Translations under genes and position numbers: made by a program
Source: Gordonia hongkongensis
Lineage (GTDB): Bacteria > Actinomycetota > Actinomycetes > Mycobacteriales > Mycobacteriaceae
Assembly: GCF_023078355.1 (NCBI RefSeq)
Contig: NZ_CP095552.1
Coordinates: forward strand, 4,526,001 to 4,590,000
Direction: 5' to 3'
DNA: 64,000 nucleotides
Notes under the pieces: generated by a model
Told to the model about the DNA's origin: nothing
What the model saw: only the letters and a program-made list of their open reading frames with translations
Databases searched by the model: none
Part shown: piece after piece, positions 8,644-18,309 of the stretch
How the letters are laid out: every line of letters begins with the position of its first letter
How positions within the stretch are numbered: position 1 is the first letter of the stretch

Positions 8644-9546
8644 TCAAGGGCGTACGTCGACAGCCGAACGGTCGAGGAAGTCCGCCAGGCCGGCAGAGAA
8701 GACGTCATTGTCGTCTCCTGCGACCATGTGGCCCGCCTCGCGGACGTCGACCACCTCGAGATGCGGGATCAGAACCCGCATCTCTGCGACTCCCGCGTCG
8801 GAGACGACGTCCGACATCCGTCCCCGGACGAGCAGGAACGGGCAGGTGACGTCTCGGGCGGCGGCTCGCGAACGCTCATAGACAACTTGGCTGTTCGGGT
8901 GCTCGGGACTGTCGGCAGAGTCTTCGACATCGAGACTGCGAGGGTCCCAGTGCCAATGCCACCGCTCCCCTCGTAGCCTCAGGTTCTTCTTCAGGCCCTC
9001 GAGACTGCCGGACCGGCGGCGCCGCGGGTTGTACGCGGCGATCGCCTCCGATGCCTGCTCCAGGCTGTCGAAGCCGTCGGGCGCACTCCGCATGAAGTCA
9101 CGGACCCGCGCACTACCGGACTCCTCGATCTTCGCGGCCACGTCGACCAGGACCAGCGCCTGCGCGAGTCCCCTGTTCTCACCGGCTGCGATCAGCGAGA
9201 CAATGCCCCCCAGAGACGCTCCCACCAGCGACAACGGTTGTCCGGGTTCGCGGCGACGAATCTCGGATGTCAGGGACATCAGGTCATCGAGGTGCCCCGA
9301 CAGACCATAATTGCCGTCGGGCGCCCAATCGCTGTCGCCGTGACCCCGGAGATCCACGGCGTAGGTCGTCCATCCCAGAATCGCAAGTCGTTCGCCGGCC
9401 GTACGCCAGGAATGCCGAGTCTGCCCGCCGCCGTGCAACAGCACGACGACGCCGCGGGAATCACCACCGGCCCACCGGTCGGCGGCCAACTCGAGTCCTC
9501 CGCCGGGAAGTGTCACCCGGTCGTGCGAGACCTTGTCGGTAGCCAT
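8644..9546 (-). CDS. Alpha/beta-hydrolase
   Basis: A 300-residue alpha/beta-hydrolase fold enzyme. The oxyanion motif LLHGGGQ (about 32-38), the nucleophile elbow GASLGG (serine near 114), an acid in GRMSDVVSD and the histidine in AGHMVAGDDN form a complete triad. It resembles C-C hydrolases and epoxide hydrolases such as MhpC but the substrate is unknown. ATG 9546 follows AAGGGGG. It is divergent from the crotonase gene at 9690. No TCTGACA box was seen in the shared 143-base gap. Confidence 0.85.
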   Translation of the reverse strand: MATDKVSHDRVTLPGGGLELAADRWAGGDSRGVVVLLHGGGQTRHSWRTAGERLAILGWTTYAVDLRGHGDSDWAPDGNYGLSGHLDDLMSLTSEIRRREPGQPLSLVGASLGGIVSLIAAGENRGLAQALVLVDVAAKIEESGSARVRDFMRSAPDGFDSLEQASEAIAAYNPRRRRSGSLEGLKKNLRLRGERWHWHWDPRSLDVEDSADSPEHPNSQVVYERSRAAARDVTCPFLLVRGRMSDVVSDAGVAEMRVLIPHLEVVDVREAGHMVAGDDNDVFSAGLADFLDRSAVDVRP

Positions 9547-9689
9547 GGCACCCCCTTCATCTGGTGCGATCCGTCGTCGCCCGCATCGATCAAGCACCAT
9601 CGTGCCAGCCGCAGCCGAGATTCGCACAACCATGGATTTTGTTGCACACGAACACGATACGATCCTACTGCCCTAGAGTCAGGAGAAAC

Positions 9690-10469
9690 ATGGCTGCCCT
9701 CGACCTGGTCCTCGTCGAACATTCCGGTTCCACGTGCACCGTCACACTGAATCGTCCCGAAGCACGTAACGCCCTGTCGCAGGACCTCAACCGGGAACTC
9801 ATGGCCGCTGTTGCCGACGCGGACGACGACCCCGGCGTGGCGGTCATCCTGCTCACCGGCGCGGGCGGTTCGTTCTGCGCCGGCATGGATCTCAAAGAGC
9901 TGTCCGCCAGGGGTTTCTCCGGGAGCGAGAAGACCGAGAACTGCATCGACCGCGTCGCCGTGTGCGCCACGCCGGTCATCGGCCTCGTAGACGGGCCGGC
10001 GGTCACGGGTGGATTCGAACTCGCGCTCGCATGCGACTTTCTCATCGCGTCGACCACCGCGCGGTTCGCCGACACCCACTCTCGCATCGGGATCGTCCCC
10101 GGCGGTGGGTTGACCGGCCGTCTTGCCGAAGCCGTCGGAGTTCGGCGAGCCCGGCACCTCAGTGCCACCGGGCAGTATCTCGATTCCGCCACCGCCCTGG
10201 CCTGGGGACTGGTGAACCAGGTGGTCGAGCCGACCGCATTGCACGACCGCGGACTGGCCGTCGCCGAAGCCTTCACCGCAGCCGATTCGGCCACACTGCA
10301 ACAGATCTGGTCGCTCTACGACGGGCTGTCCGACGACGGGATCGTCGAGGCCCTCACCCGGGAGGCCGAGACCAACCGGGCCTGGACCGCCGAGGTGGCC
10401 GCCGTCGCCCAGTCGACGGCATCAGTCCTCGAGCACGGCCGTTCGCAGACAGCACACGACGGGCGCTGA
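9690..10469 (+). CDS. Enoyl-CoA hydratase/isomerase family protein
   Basis: A 259-residue crotonase-fold protein with the oxyanion segments FCAGMDLKE and VTGGFELALACD. The position of the first catalytic glutamate is changed: DTHSRIGIVPG carries His where active hydratases have Glu in QPE. The protein may therefore catalyse another crotonase reaction or act as a non-hydratase member. AGGAG (9681-9685) precedes the ATG. It is an isolated plus-strand gene facing the minus-strand catabolic run. Confidence 0.85.
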   Translation: MAALDLVLVEHSGSTCTVTLNRPEARNALSQDLNRELMAAVADADDDPGVAVILLTGAGGSFCAGMDLKELSARGFSGSEKTENCIDRVAVCATPVIGLVDGPAVTGGFELALACDFLIASTTARFADTHSRIGIVPGGGLTGRLAEAVGVRRARHLSATGQYLDSATALAWGLVNQVVEPTALHDRGLAVAEAFTAADSATLQQIWSLYDGLSDDGIVEALTREAETNRAWTAEVAAVAQSTASVLEHGRSQTAHDGR

Positions 10470-10563
10470 CGACTCTCGGGTCAGCGCCCGCGTGGGCTGT
10501 CGTGCAGTACCGTCGGTCACACGACCTGGTTGTCGGACTCTCTGTCCCGTTGCCCGACAAGGA

Positions 10564-11243
10564 CTACATGCTGGTGGGGCCCCCGGGAACTTCAGGAGCG
10601 ACCCGGCATCGCCACGCAGTTGCTGGCCTGTGACATAACGGGATTCGTCGGACGCGAAGAAGAGCACGGCATTGGAGATGTCCACGGTGTCCACATACGG
10701 GATGGGCATTGCCTGGAACGTCGCGAAGGCGGGCTCGACCTCTTCGCGCGTCGGATGTTCCAGATCCGGGCGGAACACCGAATACAGACCATCGTTGTGC
10801 AACAGATGAGTGTCGACGTTGGTCGGATGGATGACGTTCACGCGGATGAACTCCGAGGCCAAGTGCAGTGCGAGCTGCTCGGAATAACCGACCAGGGTCT
10901 TCTTGGACCACCCGTACCCGGCCGAGCCGGGCCCCATCGCCGGATTGTCCGTCGTGTTCGGCAACATCGCCGCCGTCGATCCGGTGATCACGACCGATGC
11001 ATACGAGCCCAGGTGCGGCATCGACACCGCGACAGTGTTCATCACACCGACGAGGTCGACGTCGACGGCATCGACGAAATCTGACGCGTGCGGGTCACCC
11101 ATGGCCATCGGCAGTATTCCGGCGTTGGCGACCACGATGTCGAGATGGCCGAGCGAAGCCAGTCCCTCGTCGAGCGCCGACTTCAGTTGAGCGCGGTTGC
11201 GCACGTCGGCCTTGACGGGCACGATTCGACGGTCGAGTTTCTC
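10564..11243 (-). pseudogene. SDR oxidoreductase remnant lacking its N-terminus
   Basis: The readable part matches the middle and end of a mycofactocin-type short-chain dehydrogenase: ADVRNRAQLKSAL, VVANAGILPM, the catalytic Y-x3-K in YGWSKKTLVGY, and a C-terminus ending in KFPGGPTSM. Two lesions are visible. The final residues are in a different frame after a CCCGGGGGCC run near 10576-10586. Upstream, an in-frame TGA lies at 11244-11246 and no TGxxxGxG cofactor motif exists in any frame before 11440. About 70 residues are missing, so this one appears truly truncated and inactive. Confidence 0.72.
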
Positions 11244-11284
11244 TCAGACCGCGGTGAGGACGACCTGTTCACCCAAGCTGTTGA

Positions 11285-11407
11285 CCCAGAGCCTCTTCGG
11301 TGCCGGCTGGACCGCTGACCGTGTGGGCCGAATCTGATGAGGCCCGACCGGACCGACTACTGGCGGAGGCGTTCGCTCTGGTACGCAACGGCTTCACGAG
11401 CGCCTGA
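11285..11407 (+). pseudogene. Possible C-terminal remnant of a regulator
   Basis: A 40-codon plus-strand frame with coherent composition ends at a stop at 11405; its last part reads LTVWAESDEARPDRLLAEAF and then ALVRNGFTSA. It resembles the tail of a TetR-family ligand domain. Together with the headless SDR next door it could mark a deletion that removed the 5' halves of two divergent genes. Weak evidence. Confidence 0.25.
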
Positions 11408-11442
11408 TCCCGCGCCCGCCGAGCGGCCTCCTCGTGGGCACG

Positions 11443-12189
11443 TCAATCCCACATCAGTCCGCCGTCGATCAGCAGGGTGTGTCCGGTGACGAACCCCGCC
11501 TCGTCCGACAAGAGATAGGCGACCGCCGCCGCAACCTCTTCGGGCTTGCCCATGCGACCCACCGGAATGAGATCGGCCCACTTCTCCTGCTGGTCGGCGC
11601 CGAAGGCGATGATCCCTTCGGTCAGGATCGTGCCGGGACCGACCGCGTTCACCTGGATGTTCCGACGCGCGTACTGCAGCGCGGCGTTCTTGGTGAGTCC
11701 GACGACGCCGTGCTTGGCGGCGGTGTAGGCAGCCATACCAGGAGCATTCTTGGCGCCCGCGTTCGATGCCATGTTGACGATCTTGCCGTGCCCGGCGCCG
11801 ACCATGTGAGCGAGTTCGCCACGCATGCACAGGAACGTGCCTCGGAGGTCGACGCCCATCACCGAATCCCACTCGGCGATCGACAACTCGTGCAGATCAC
11901 CGGGAGTGTGCGCTATCCCCGCATTGTTCACCGCGAGATCGAGTCCCCCGAGGTATTCGACGGATCGCGAGATCAACGCCTCGACGCTGTCGGCATCGGA
12001 GACATCCGCCTGGATGAACGTCGCCTTCCCCCCGGCCGCGCGGATGCTGTCCACGGTCGTGGCACCACCTTCGTCACTGATGTCCGAGACCACCACGTTC
12101 GCACCGTCTTTCGCGAGGCGAAGTGCGATCGCGCGTCCCAGACCGGACCCCGCTCCGGTGACCAGGGCACCGGAATTCTCCAATGTCAT
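11443..12189 (-). CDS. SDR oxidoreductase (FabG-like)
   Basis: A 248-residue classical short-chain dehydrogenase. It has the cofactor motif TGAGSGLGRAIALRL (about 11-25), Asp at the end of beta-2 in VVVSDIS (suggesting NAD), NNAG (about 89-92), the active-site serine in VNMASNAG, Y-x3-K in YTAAKHGVV, and the end GHTLLIDGGLMWD. Such enzymes oxidise 3-hydroxyacyl-CoA or other secondary alcohols. It is the last clearly intact gene of the long minus-strand run, 34 bases after the thioesterase gene. Confidence 0.9.
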   Translation of the reverse strand: MTLENSGALVTGAGSGLGRAIALRLAKDGANVVVSDISDEGGATTVDSIRAAGGKATFIQADVSDADSVEALISRSVEYLGGLDLAVNNAGIAHTPGDLHELSIAEWDSVMGVDLRGTFLCMRGELAHMVGAGHGKIVNMASNAGAKNAPGMAAYTAAKHGVVGLTKNAALQYARRNIQVNAVGPGTILTEGIIAFGADQQEKWADLIPVGRMGKPEEVAAAVAYLLSDEAGFVTGHTLLIDGGLMWD

Positions 12190-12223
12190 CAGTTATCTCC
12201 TCGCTCGACTTCGCCGGCACCGG

Positions 12224-12799
12224 TCACGACCGACCGGATGGCAACCGGACGAACAGTGCTCGTGCCTCGGCGCACACTACGTCCCCGTCGAGCAGCGCGC
12301 CGCGCACGAAGGTCTTGCGCCCCTCGATGCTGTCGATGGTCGCGGTCACCCGGAGTTCACGGCAGACGGGGGTGGCGCTGCGATAATCGACTTTGAGGAA
12401 CGCGGTACGCGAGTCCGGCTGTCCCTTGCGACTCACGAACATTCCCAGGACATCGTCGAACAGGAGGGTGATCACTCCGCCGTGGACCGTGTCGGTGCTG
12501 CCCATGTGGGCGAAACCGAACGTCACCGAACCGAGCATGGAGTCGTCGGAGGTGTCGGTCGACTCATAGGGCACGAGGATCGGGTGCCCGAGGCCCTGCA
12601 TGCCCAGTTCTCTGGCCGTGCGCTGCCCTTCGGCCACCTCGAAGTGCCGGAGCCGATCGGTCAGATCCTCGATCGCCGCGGTCATCTCCGCTGCCGCCTC
12701 GTGCGGTGGGGCCACCAGACACAAAGTCGCCTGTAGGTCTCGAAAGGCTTCGATCATGCCCACGAATGCGTCGATGTCGTGGGCCTGTACGTGGGTCAT
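12224..12799 (-). CDS. Hotdog-fold acyl-CoA thioesterase (PaaI family)
   Basis: A 191-residue protein whose second half is a hotdog domain of the PaaI/THEM4 type: FGFAHMGSTDTVHGGVITLLFDD contains the conserved HGG with its following acidic pair, and FLKVDYRSATPV is the typical beta strand. The first 80 residues are helical. It would hydrolyse a CoA thioester and free CoA from dead-end intermediates. It sits 12 bases after the LLM oxidoreductase gene inside the long operon. Confidence 0.85.
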   Translation of the reverse strand: MTHVQAHDIDAFVGMIEAFRDLQATLCLVAPPHEAAAEMTAAIEDLTDRLRHFEVAEGQRTARELGMQGLGHPILVPYESTDTSDDSMLGSVTFGFAHMGSTDTVHGGVITLLFDDVLGMFVSRKGQPDSRTAFLKVDYRSATPVCRELRVTATIDSIEGRKTFVRGALLDGDVVCAEARALFVRLPSGRS

Positions 12800-12811
12800 G
12801 ATTCGGACTCC

Positions 12812-13743
12812 TTACGCCGGGAACGCGTGCCGCTGCACGAGCCCTTCGCTCAGCACGCTGAGGTCGGTCTGGAAATCGGTGAAACTGCGGCTGGTCGGTT
12901 CGATGGTGATCCACGTGACGCCGGCATCTTCGTACGCGGCCAGTTCGGGCCCGACGGCGGCTACGAAAGCTGCGGCTCCGTCCCTGCGCAGCACTTCTTT
13001 CTCGAAAGGCACGAACGAGACATCGACGTCGGGTTTTCCTGCTGATGCTCGGAACCTGTTCAGTTCGCCGATCTGCGTGCGAAGGGCCCCGATGTCCTCC
13101 AGGGTGGCGTCCTCGTGATCGCGGCCGTCGACGCCTGCTGTGCGATCGGCATCCAGCCGTCGGCCTTGTCGATCACCCGTCGCCGAGCGGCGCGGCTGTT
13201 TCCCCCGATCCAGATCGGCGGACCACCGTCGGTTTGTGGTAGTGGCAGGGCGATGTGTCCCGCCGCGCCGTACGCCGGACCCTCGTGCTCCTCACCACGC
13301 CAGGTCGCCCGCATGGCATCGATGGCCTCGTCGAAGAGCTTGCCCCGGCCGCTGAAGTCGGCCCGGAGCGCGTCGAACTCGGTCTCGAGGTAACCGGCAC
13401 CGAGTCCCAGTGTGACCCGCCCGCCCGATAAAAGGTCCAGACTGGCAACGGCTTTGGCGCCGAGATACGGGCTGCGATATCCGACGACCATCGCGTAGGT
13501 GAGCAGACGGATACGGCTGGTCGCCTCGGCGGCCACCGCCAACGACACGAACGGGTCGAACGCGTGATGACCACCTCGAGCCAGCCACTCACGGTCGGGG
13601 TAGGGGTGCTCGCTCATCGAGAAGCCGTCGAATCCGGCCTCCTCGCAGCACTTGGCCACCTCTCCGAGGCTGCCGTCTCCGATCCACTCGCGATAGTGTT
13701 TTACCGCCCGCATGGGGAACATCAGGTTGAACTTCAACGCCAT
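12812..13743 (-). pseudogene. LLM-class F420-type oxidoreductase interrupted by a frameshift
   Basis: The N-terminal frame (MALKFNLMFP, SEHPYPDREW, LGAGYLETEFDALR) and the C-terminal frame (VPFEKEVLRRDG to VQRHAFPA) together give one luciferase-like monooxygenase fold protein of about 310 residues. The switch lies near 13130-13145, where adding one base after the CAGG of ...CAGCAGGCG restores continuity. The span is a multiple of three minus one. The family uses coenzyme F420 or FMN; the sequence looks most like the F420-dependent group. Position between the acyl-CoA dehydrogenase and thioesterase genes indicates a role in the same pathway. Confidence 0.75.
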
Positions 13744-13769
13744 CTCACACCCTCCGCCATGTCACACCT

Positions 13770-14963
13770 TCATCTGAAGAGTTCCCGTGCGACCACCAAG
13801 CGCTGGACCTCGGTGGCGCCTTCCCCGAGACGCTTCACTCGCAGGTCACGAAACCACCGCTCGAGTGGCAACTCATCGGAGAGCCCGAGCGCACCATGAA
13901 CCTGGATGCAGGTGTCGATGACCTTGTAGGCCGCCTCCGTGCCGTACATCTTGGCGATGGAGGCGTCGACCTTGACGTCTCGGCCCAGATCGGCATTCCA
14001 CGCCGCCTGATACATCAGCAACCGGGCAGCACGCAGTTCCACCTCGGCGTCGACGAGCATCCAGGCGACTCCCTGCTTGTCGGACAACCTGCCACCGAAG
14101 ACCTCTCGGCCCTTGGCCCACCGACACGCCGAGTTCAGTGCTTCCTGCGCGATTCCGATCGGGCCGGCGGCGTACAGGATTCGGCTGTAGACGAGGAAGT
14201 CGCTGGCGAGTGCGAACCCACCACCCTCGGCACCGATGCGATTCGCCGCGGGCACCCGCACGTTGTCGAAGTGGAGTTCGTAAGGCGCGAACGACGCCAT
14301 CACCCCTATCCGGTTGAACGTCAGCCCAGGGGTGCCCCTCTCCACGATGAAACACGAGATCCCGGCACGGCCTTCGCCGGTCCGTGCGTACACCACTCCC
14401 CAGTCCGCCCCCTCGGCATGGGAGGTCCACATCTTGCTGCCGTCGAGAACGTACTCATCACCGTCGCGGACCGCTCGAAGGGTGATCGCGCGGGCCGGGT
14501 CGGACCCACCTGACGCCTCGCTGATGGCGGTGTAGGCCTTGGTCATCCGGCCGTCGAGGATCGGCTGTGCGAATCTCTGGAACTGCTCGGGCGACGCCTT
14601 GAACATGATATTGGGAGGATTGCCGCCGAAGGCGCCGAGCGCTGGGAAGAACGCTCCCATACGGCATTTGGACGCCTCCTCGGCCACCACCACCTGACCG
14701 AGCACGCTGAGGCCGGCGCCGCCATACATCTCTGGAGTCTGCAGAGCCCACAGCCCCAGACGACGAGCTTTGTCCTGCAGCGGGATCAGCTGATCTCGCG
14801 AAAGCCCGGCGGTGTCATGGGGAAGCGTTGCCTCGAGAGGATGAACCTCGCGCTGCATGAACCGGCGAACCGTCTCACGAAGCATCCGCAACTCGTCGGG
14901 CAGTTCCCAGGATCCGAGCGGCGGACCTCCGGCCCCGGTCTCGGTTTCGATTTCCACAGTCAC
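13770..14963 (-). CDS. Acyl-CoA dehydrogenase
   Basis: A 397-residue flavoprotein with the full three-domain acyl-CoA dehydrogenase layout: helical N-terminus, a middle domain with SEASGGSDPA and WTSHAEGADW, and a C-terminal helical domain ending in RLGEGATEVQRLVVARELF. It should oxidise an acyl-CoA to the enoyl-CoA and pass electrons to ETF. The LGEGATEVQR ending is characteristic of the CaiA/FadE subgroup. It lies 8 bases downstream of the flavin reductase gene; I considered a two-component monooxygenase pair but the sequence looks like a true dehydrogenase. Confidence 0.9.
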   Translation of the reverse strand: MTVEIETETGAGGPPLGSWELPDELRMLRETVRRFMQREVHPLEATLPHDTAGLSRDQLIPLQDKARRLGLWALQTPEMYGGAGLSVLGQVVVAEEASKCRMGAFFPALGAFGGNPPNIMFKASPEQFQRFAQPILDGRMTKAYTAISEASGGSDPARAITLRAVRDGDEYVLDGSKMWTSHAEGADWGVVYARTGEGRAGISCFIVERGTPGLTFNRIGVMASFAPYELHFDNVRVPAANRIGAEGGGFALASDFLVYSRILYAAGPIGIAQEALNSACRWAKGREVFGGRLSDKQGVAWMLVDAEVELRAARLLMYQAAWNADLGRDVKVDASIAKMYGTEAAYKVIDTCIQVHGALGLSDELPLERWFRDLRVKRLGEGATEVQRLVVARELFR

Positions 14964-14971
14964 GGATGGCC

Positions 14972-15556
14972 TCAGACCTTCTGACCGAAACGGTGGTCCT
15001 TGGCGCTTTGCAGTTGAGGCACGTGGTTGGCGTCGTACTGCTCAATCCATTCTGCAGGAAGCTTGCCCCACGCCTCACCGATCTTGATCCGCTGCGCCTC
15101 GCTGAACACCTCGGAGGCGACCACGTCGCCGACGAAGATGGTGCTCTCCTGCACGTCGAGCGAGCCGATCACCCGGCATTCGACGTAGCTGTGGGCATCG
15201 AGGAGGATCGGTGCGCCCGTGACACCTTCTTTGGTCCGGAGTTTGCCGATCTTGTCGCCGTCCCGACCCGAGCTTCCGCCCAGGGTCATCAGGATCTCTA
15301 TCGAAGCATCGACTTCGTCGTCACCGGCGCTGAGCATATGCATCGCAAAAACGCCGGAACTCAGCAGCATGTCATGCGTCATGTTGTACTTGGTCAGACT
15401 CACGGTCGCCCGCGGAGCATCCGGGATGATACTGGCGGCGCCGGCTGACAGCGACATCAGGCCGTTGGCGAAGCCCCCATCGATGGTGGTGATGGCGACT
15501 GGGAACGGCCGGAGTCCGCTGAGAACTTTGTTCGCAGCATCGGTGTCTACGGTCAT
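14972..15556 (-). CDS. Flavin reductase-like domain protein
   Basis: A 194-residue protein of the flavin reductase/FMN-binding split-barrel family. The N-terminal FPVAITTIDGGFANGLMSLS matches the beta-strand that contacts the flavin; SLTKYNMTHDMLLSSGVFAMHML is the usual following region. These proteins supply reduced flavin to monooxygenases. ATG 15556 is preceded by AAAGGAAA. Neighbours are thiolase upstream and acyl-CoA dehydrogenase downstream, so its monooxygenase partner is not obvious; the LLM protein two genes on is one candidate. Confidence 0.85.
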   Translation of the reverse strand: MTVDTDAANKVLSGLRPFPVAITTIDGGFANGLMSLSAGAASIIPDAPRATVSLTKYNMTHDMLLSSGVFAMHMLSAGDDEVDASIEILMTLGGSSGRDGDKIGKLRTKEGVTGAPILLDAHSYVECRVIGSLDVQESTIFVGDVVASEVFSEAQRIKIGEAWGKLPAEWIEQYDANHVPQLQSAKDHRFGQKV

Positions 15557-15585
15557 GACTTTCCTTTGTTCGATTCGGGGAAGGA

Positions 15586-16785
15586 CTACCTGTTCGCCGG
15601 CGCCGGGACGTCGATGACGACCGCACCGGCCTGACCACCACCCGCGCACATCGCGGCGACGCCGTAACCGCCTCCGCGACGGCGCAGTTCGTTGATGAGC
15701 GAGAGAATCATCCGCGCACCCGACGCCGCCACCGGATGACCGATGGAACACCCGCTGCCCAGAACGTTGACGATGTCGGCGCTGATACCGAGCTTCTTGC
15801 ACGCCGCGACGGGGACGGCCGCGAATGCCTCGTTGATCTCCCACAGCGCGACGTCCGCCACGCCGATTCCGGCGCGGTCCAAGACCTTCGGGATGACGTC
15901 GAGCACGGCGAGACCGGTGTGGGCCGGATCGATACCCGTTGCCGCCCAGGCCTTCACCGAGGCCAGCACCTCCAGGCCCTCGTCGGCCGCGAGGTCGGAG
16001 CCGACCACCAGGACAGCGGCTGCGGCGTCGTTGATCCCGCTCGAGTTCCCCGCGGTGATGGAGAAGCCCTCGATCTCGGGGTGAAGTGGTTTGAGACCGG
16101 CCAGCCGCTCTGCGGTGGTGTCACGACGGGGATGCTCGTCCGTGGCGAACTCGACGAACGTCCCGTCCTGCTGCCGTGCCGACACCGGAACGATCTCGTC
16201 GACGAAAGCGCCCGAATCGATCGCCGCGATGGCACGCTCATGCGACCGCAACGCCCACGCATCCATCTCCTCACGGGTCAGGTCGAGTTCGGCGGCGGTG
16301 TTCCAGCCGACCGTGATCGACATGTCCATGTTCGGCGCCTCGGCGCTGTCCGGGTGGGTCGGCGGCATCCATTTCTGGGTGAACTCGTCCACGGTGCCGG
16401 GGGTCCGGAAGGACTGCATCGGACTGGTGGAGATGGACTGGGTGCCCCCTGCGATGATCGCCCGCTCTGCACCGGAGATGACCTGTGCTGCGGCGTTTCC
16501 CACCGCGGTCAGGCTTCCCGCGCAGTGCCGGTTGACGGCCTGCCCGGGGACCCGGGTCATTCCGGTGACCACTGCCGCGTGCCGCGCGACATCACCTCCG
16601 CCGTAGTTCGATTCGGCGAGGATGATGTCGTCGATCTGCGTGGGGGCCAGGCCTGATCGTTTCTGGACCTCTGCGACAACCACCTCGGCGAGTTCCATCG
16701 CCGTGGTGTCACGCAGGGTCCCTTTGAACGACGTGCCGACGGGCGTGCGTGCTCCGGCGACGATGACGGCTTCGATTGTTGACAT
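15586..16785 (-). CDS. Acetyl-CoA C-acyltransferase (thiolase)
   Basis: A 399-residue true thiolase with all catalytic residues: nucleophile Cys in NRHCAGSLTAVG (about 89), His in SGCSIGHPVAASGAR, and the acid-base Cys in AAMCAGGGQAG near the C-terminus. It should cleave a 3-ketoacyl-CoA with CoA to give acetyl- or propionyl-CoA. It differs from the three SCPx-type proteins of this window, which lack this full set. It lies 30 bases after the aldehyde dehydrogenase gene in the same operon. Confidence 0.93.
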   Translation of the reverse strand: MSTIEAVIVAGARTPVGTSFKGTLRDTTAMELAEVVVAEVQKRSGLAPTQIDDIILAESNYGGGDVARHAAVVTGMTRVPGQAVNRHCAGSLTAVGNAAAQVISGAERAIIAGGTQSISTSPMQSFRTPGTVDEFTQKWMPPTHPDSAEAPNMDMSITVGWNTAAELDLTREEMDAWALRSHERAIAAIDSGAFVDEIVPVSARQQDGTFVEFATDEHPRRDTTAERLAGLKPLHPEIEGFSITAGNSSGINDAAAAVLVVGSDLAADEGLEVLASVKAWAATGIDPAHTGLAVLDVIPKVLDRAGIGVADVALWEINEAFAAVPVAACKKLGISADIVNVLGSGCSIGHPVAASGARMILSLINELRRRGGGYGVAAMCAGGGQAGAVVIDVPAPANR

Positions 16786-16815
16786 GGCTGAATCTTTCGT
16801 TCGGTGTGCGCGGCC

Positions 16816-18309
16816 TCAGCCGAGCGTGAAGGGGTCGCGAGTGGCGCCGCTGAGTTCTACCCAGACGGCCTTGGTCTCGGTGAAGTCCGCGACGGCGTCG
16901 ATACCGTTCTCACGGCCGATACCGCTCGCGCCGACTCCGCCGAACGGTACGTGCGGAGCGACCGTGCGATACGCGTTGATCCAGATCGTGCCCGCTCGCA
17001 GTTTGGCCGCCACCCGATGGGCGCGGTGCACGTCTTTGGTCCAGACCGAGCCGGCCAGACCGAATTCCGTGGAGTTGGCCGACGCGATCGCCTCGGCCTC
17101 GTCGGCGAATGTCGACACCGTCAGGACCGGTCCGAAGATCTCCTCGGAGACGGCTCGCATGTCCGCGGTGACGCCGGTCAGGACCGTCGGCTTCACGAAA
17201 TAGCCACCCAGTTCCCCGGCCGGCACCCCGCCGTAGGCGATGGTGGCGCCCTCTTCGCGTGCAGCAGCGAAGTGCGACAGCACTTTTTGGTACTGCGGCT
17301 CGTTGGAGACCGGGCCCATCTCGGTCCGGGGATCCTTCGGGTCGCCCAGGATGATGGTCGAGGCGCGTGCGACGACCTTTGCGATCAGGTCGTCGGCGAC
17401 GCTCTCGTGCACCAGCAACCGCGACCCGGCCAGGCAGGTCTGTCCGGTCGCGGCGAAGATGCCCGAGATCACCCCGTTGGACGCGGCGTCGAGATCCGCG
17501 TCGGGAAACACGACCTGAGCCGACTTCCCACCGAGCTCCAGGGTGAACCGGGTCATGTTCGCCACGGCGGCCTGACCGACGCGGATCCCGGTACCGGTGG
17601 AACCGGTGAACGCTATCTTGTCCACACCGGGATGGGAAGCCAGCGCGGCCCCGGTCTCGGGACCCCAACCGGTGACGACGTTGACGACGCCGGGCGGGAA
17701 ACCGGCTTCCGCGAACAGCTTCGCGAACGCCAGCGTGGACGCGGGGGTGTGGTCGCTGGGCTTGATCACGAACGTGCACCCCGCGGCCAGTCCCGCCGCC
17801 AGCTTCCACGCCAGCAACAGCAGCGGGGAGTTCCACGGCGTGATCGCCCCGACCACACCGACCGGCTCATGGGTGGTGTACACGAGGAAGTTCGGCTTGT
17901 CGGTGGGGATGACGCTGCCTTCGAGCTTGTCCGCCATACCCGCGTAGTAGTAGAAGTACTCGGGGAGTCCGCGCATCTGCCCGGACATCTCGCGCAGGAG
18001 CTTACCGCCGTCGCGCACCTCCAGCTCGGCCAGTTCGTCGGCGTCGCGGGTGATGAGCTCGGCGAGTCGCCAGAGCAGCTTGCCACGAGCTGTGGCGGTC
18101 AGCTCGCCCCACGGGCCCGACAGCGCATCACGAGCGGCCTGCACCGCACGGTCGATGTCGACGGCTCCGGCGTCGGGCACCCGAATCCAGGGCCGGCCGG
18201 TGAACGGGTCGATGCTCTCGTAAGTCTTGCCGGACTCGGCCGTGACCTCCTCGCCTCCGATGAGCAATGGAACGGTCGCGATCTGTTCGGTGAGTTGGTC
18301 AGTGGTCAC
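16816..18309 (-). CDS. Aldehyde dehydrogenase
   Basis: A 497-residue NAD(P)-dependent aldehyde dehydrogenase. It has the cofactor motif FTGSTGTGIRVG, the general-base Glu in LELGGKSAQ and the nucleophile Cys in GQTCLAGSRLL. I choose the GTG at 18309 because TAGGAG sits five bases before it. Inside this operon it could oxidise an aldehyde released by a retro-aldol or side-chain step to the acid. Confidence 0.92.
   Translation of the reverse strand: MTTDQLTEQIATVPLLIGGEEVTAESGKTYESIDPFTGRPWIRVPDAGAVDIDRAVQAARDALSGPWGELTATARGKLLWRLAELITRDADELAELEVRDGGKLLREMSGQMRGLPEYFYYYAGMADKLEGSVIPTDKPNFLVYTTHEPVGVVGAITPWNSPLLLLAWKLAAGLAAGCTFVIKPSDHTPASTLAFAKLFAEAGFPPGVVNVVTGWGPETGAALASHPGVDKIAFTGSTGTGIRVGQAAVANMTRFTLELGGKSAQVVFPDADLDAASNGVISGIFAATGQTCLAGSRLLVHESVADDLIAKVVARASTIILGDPKDPRTEMGPVSNEPQYQKVLSHFAAAREEGATIAYGGVPAGELGGYFVKPTVLTGVTADMRAVSEEIFGPVLTVSTFADEAEAIASANSTEFGLAGSVWTKDVHRAHRVAAKLRAGTIWINAYRTVAPHVPFGGVGASGIGRENGIDAVADFTETKAVWVELSGATRDPFTLG

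Noticed and set aside
11220..11246. In-frame TGA in the SDR remnant as a possible selenocysteine codon
   Set aside because: No SECIS-like hairpin follows, SDR enzymes do not use selenocysteine, and the upstream cofactor domain is missing altogether, so a truncated pseudogene explains it.
13770..15556. Acyl-CoA dehydrogenase plus flavin reductase as an HsaA/HsaB-type two-component hydroxylase
   Set aside because: The dehydrogenase ends in RLGEGATEVQR and keeps the normal acyl-CoA dehydrogenase core; HsaA-type hydroxylases diverge there. The flavin reductase may serve another enzyme.
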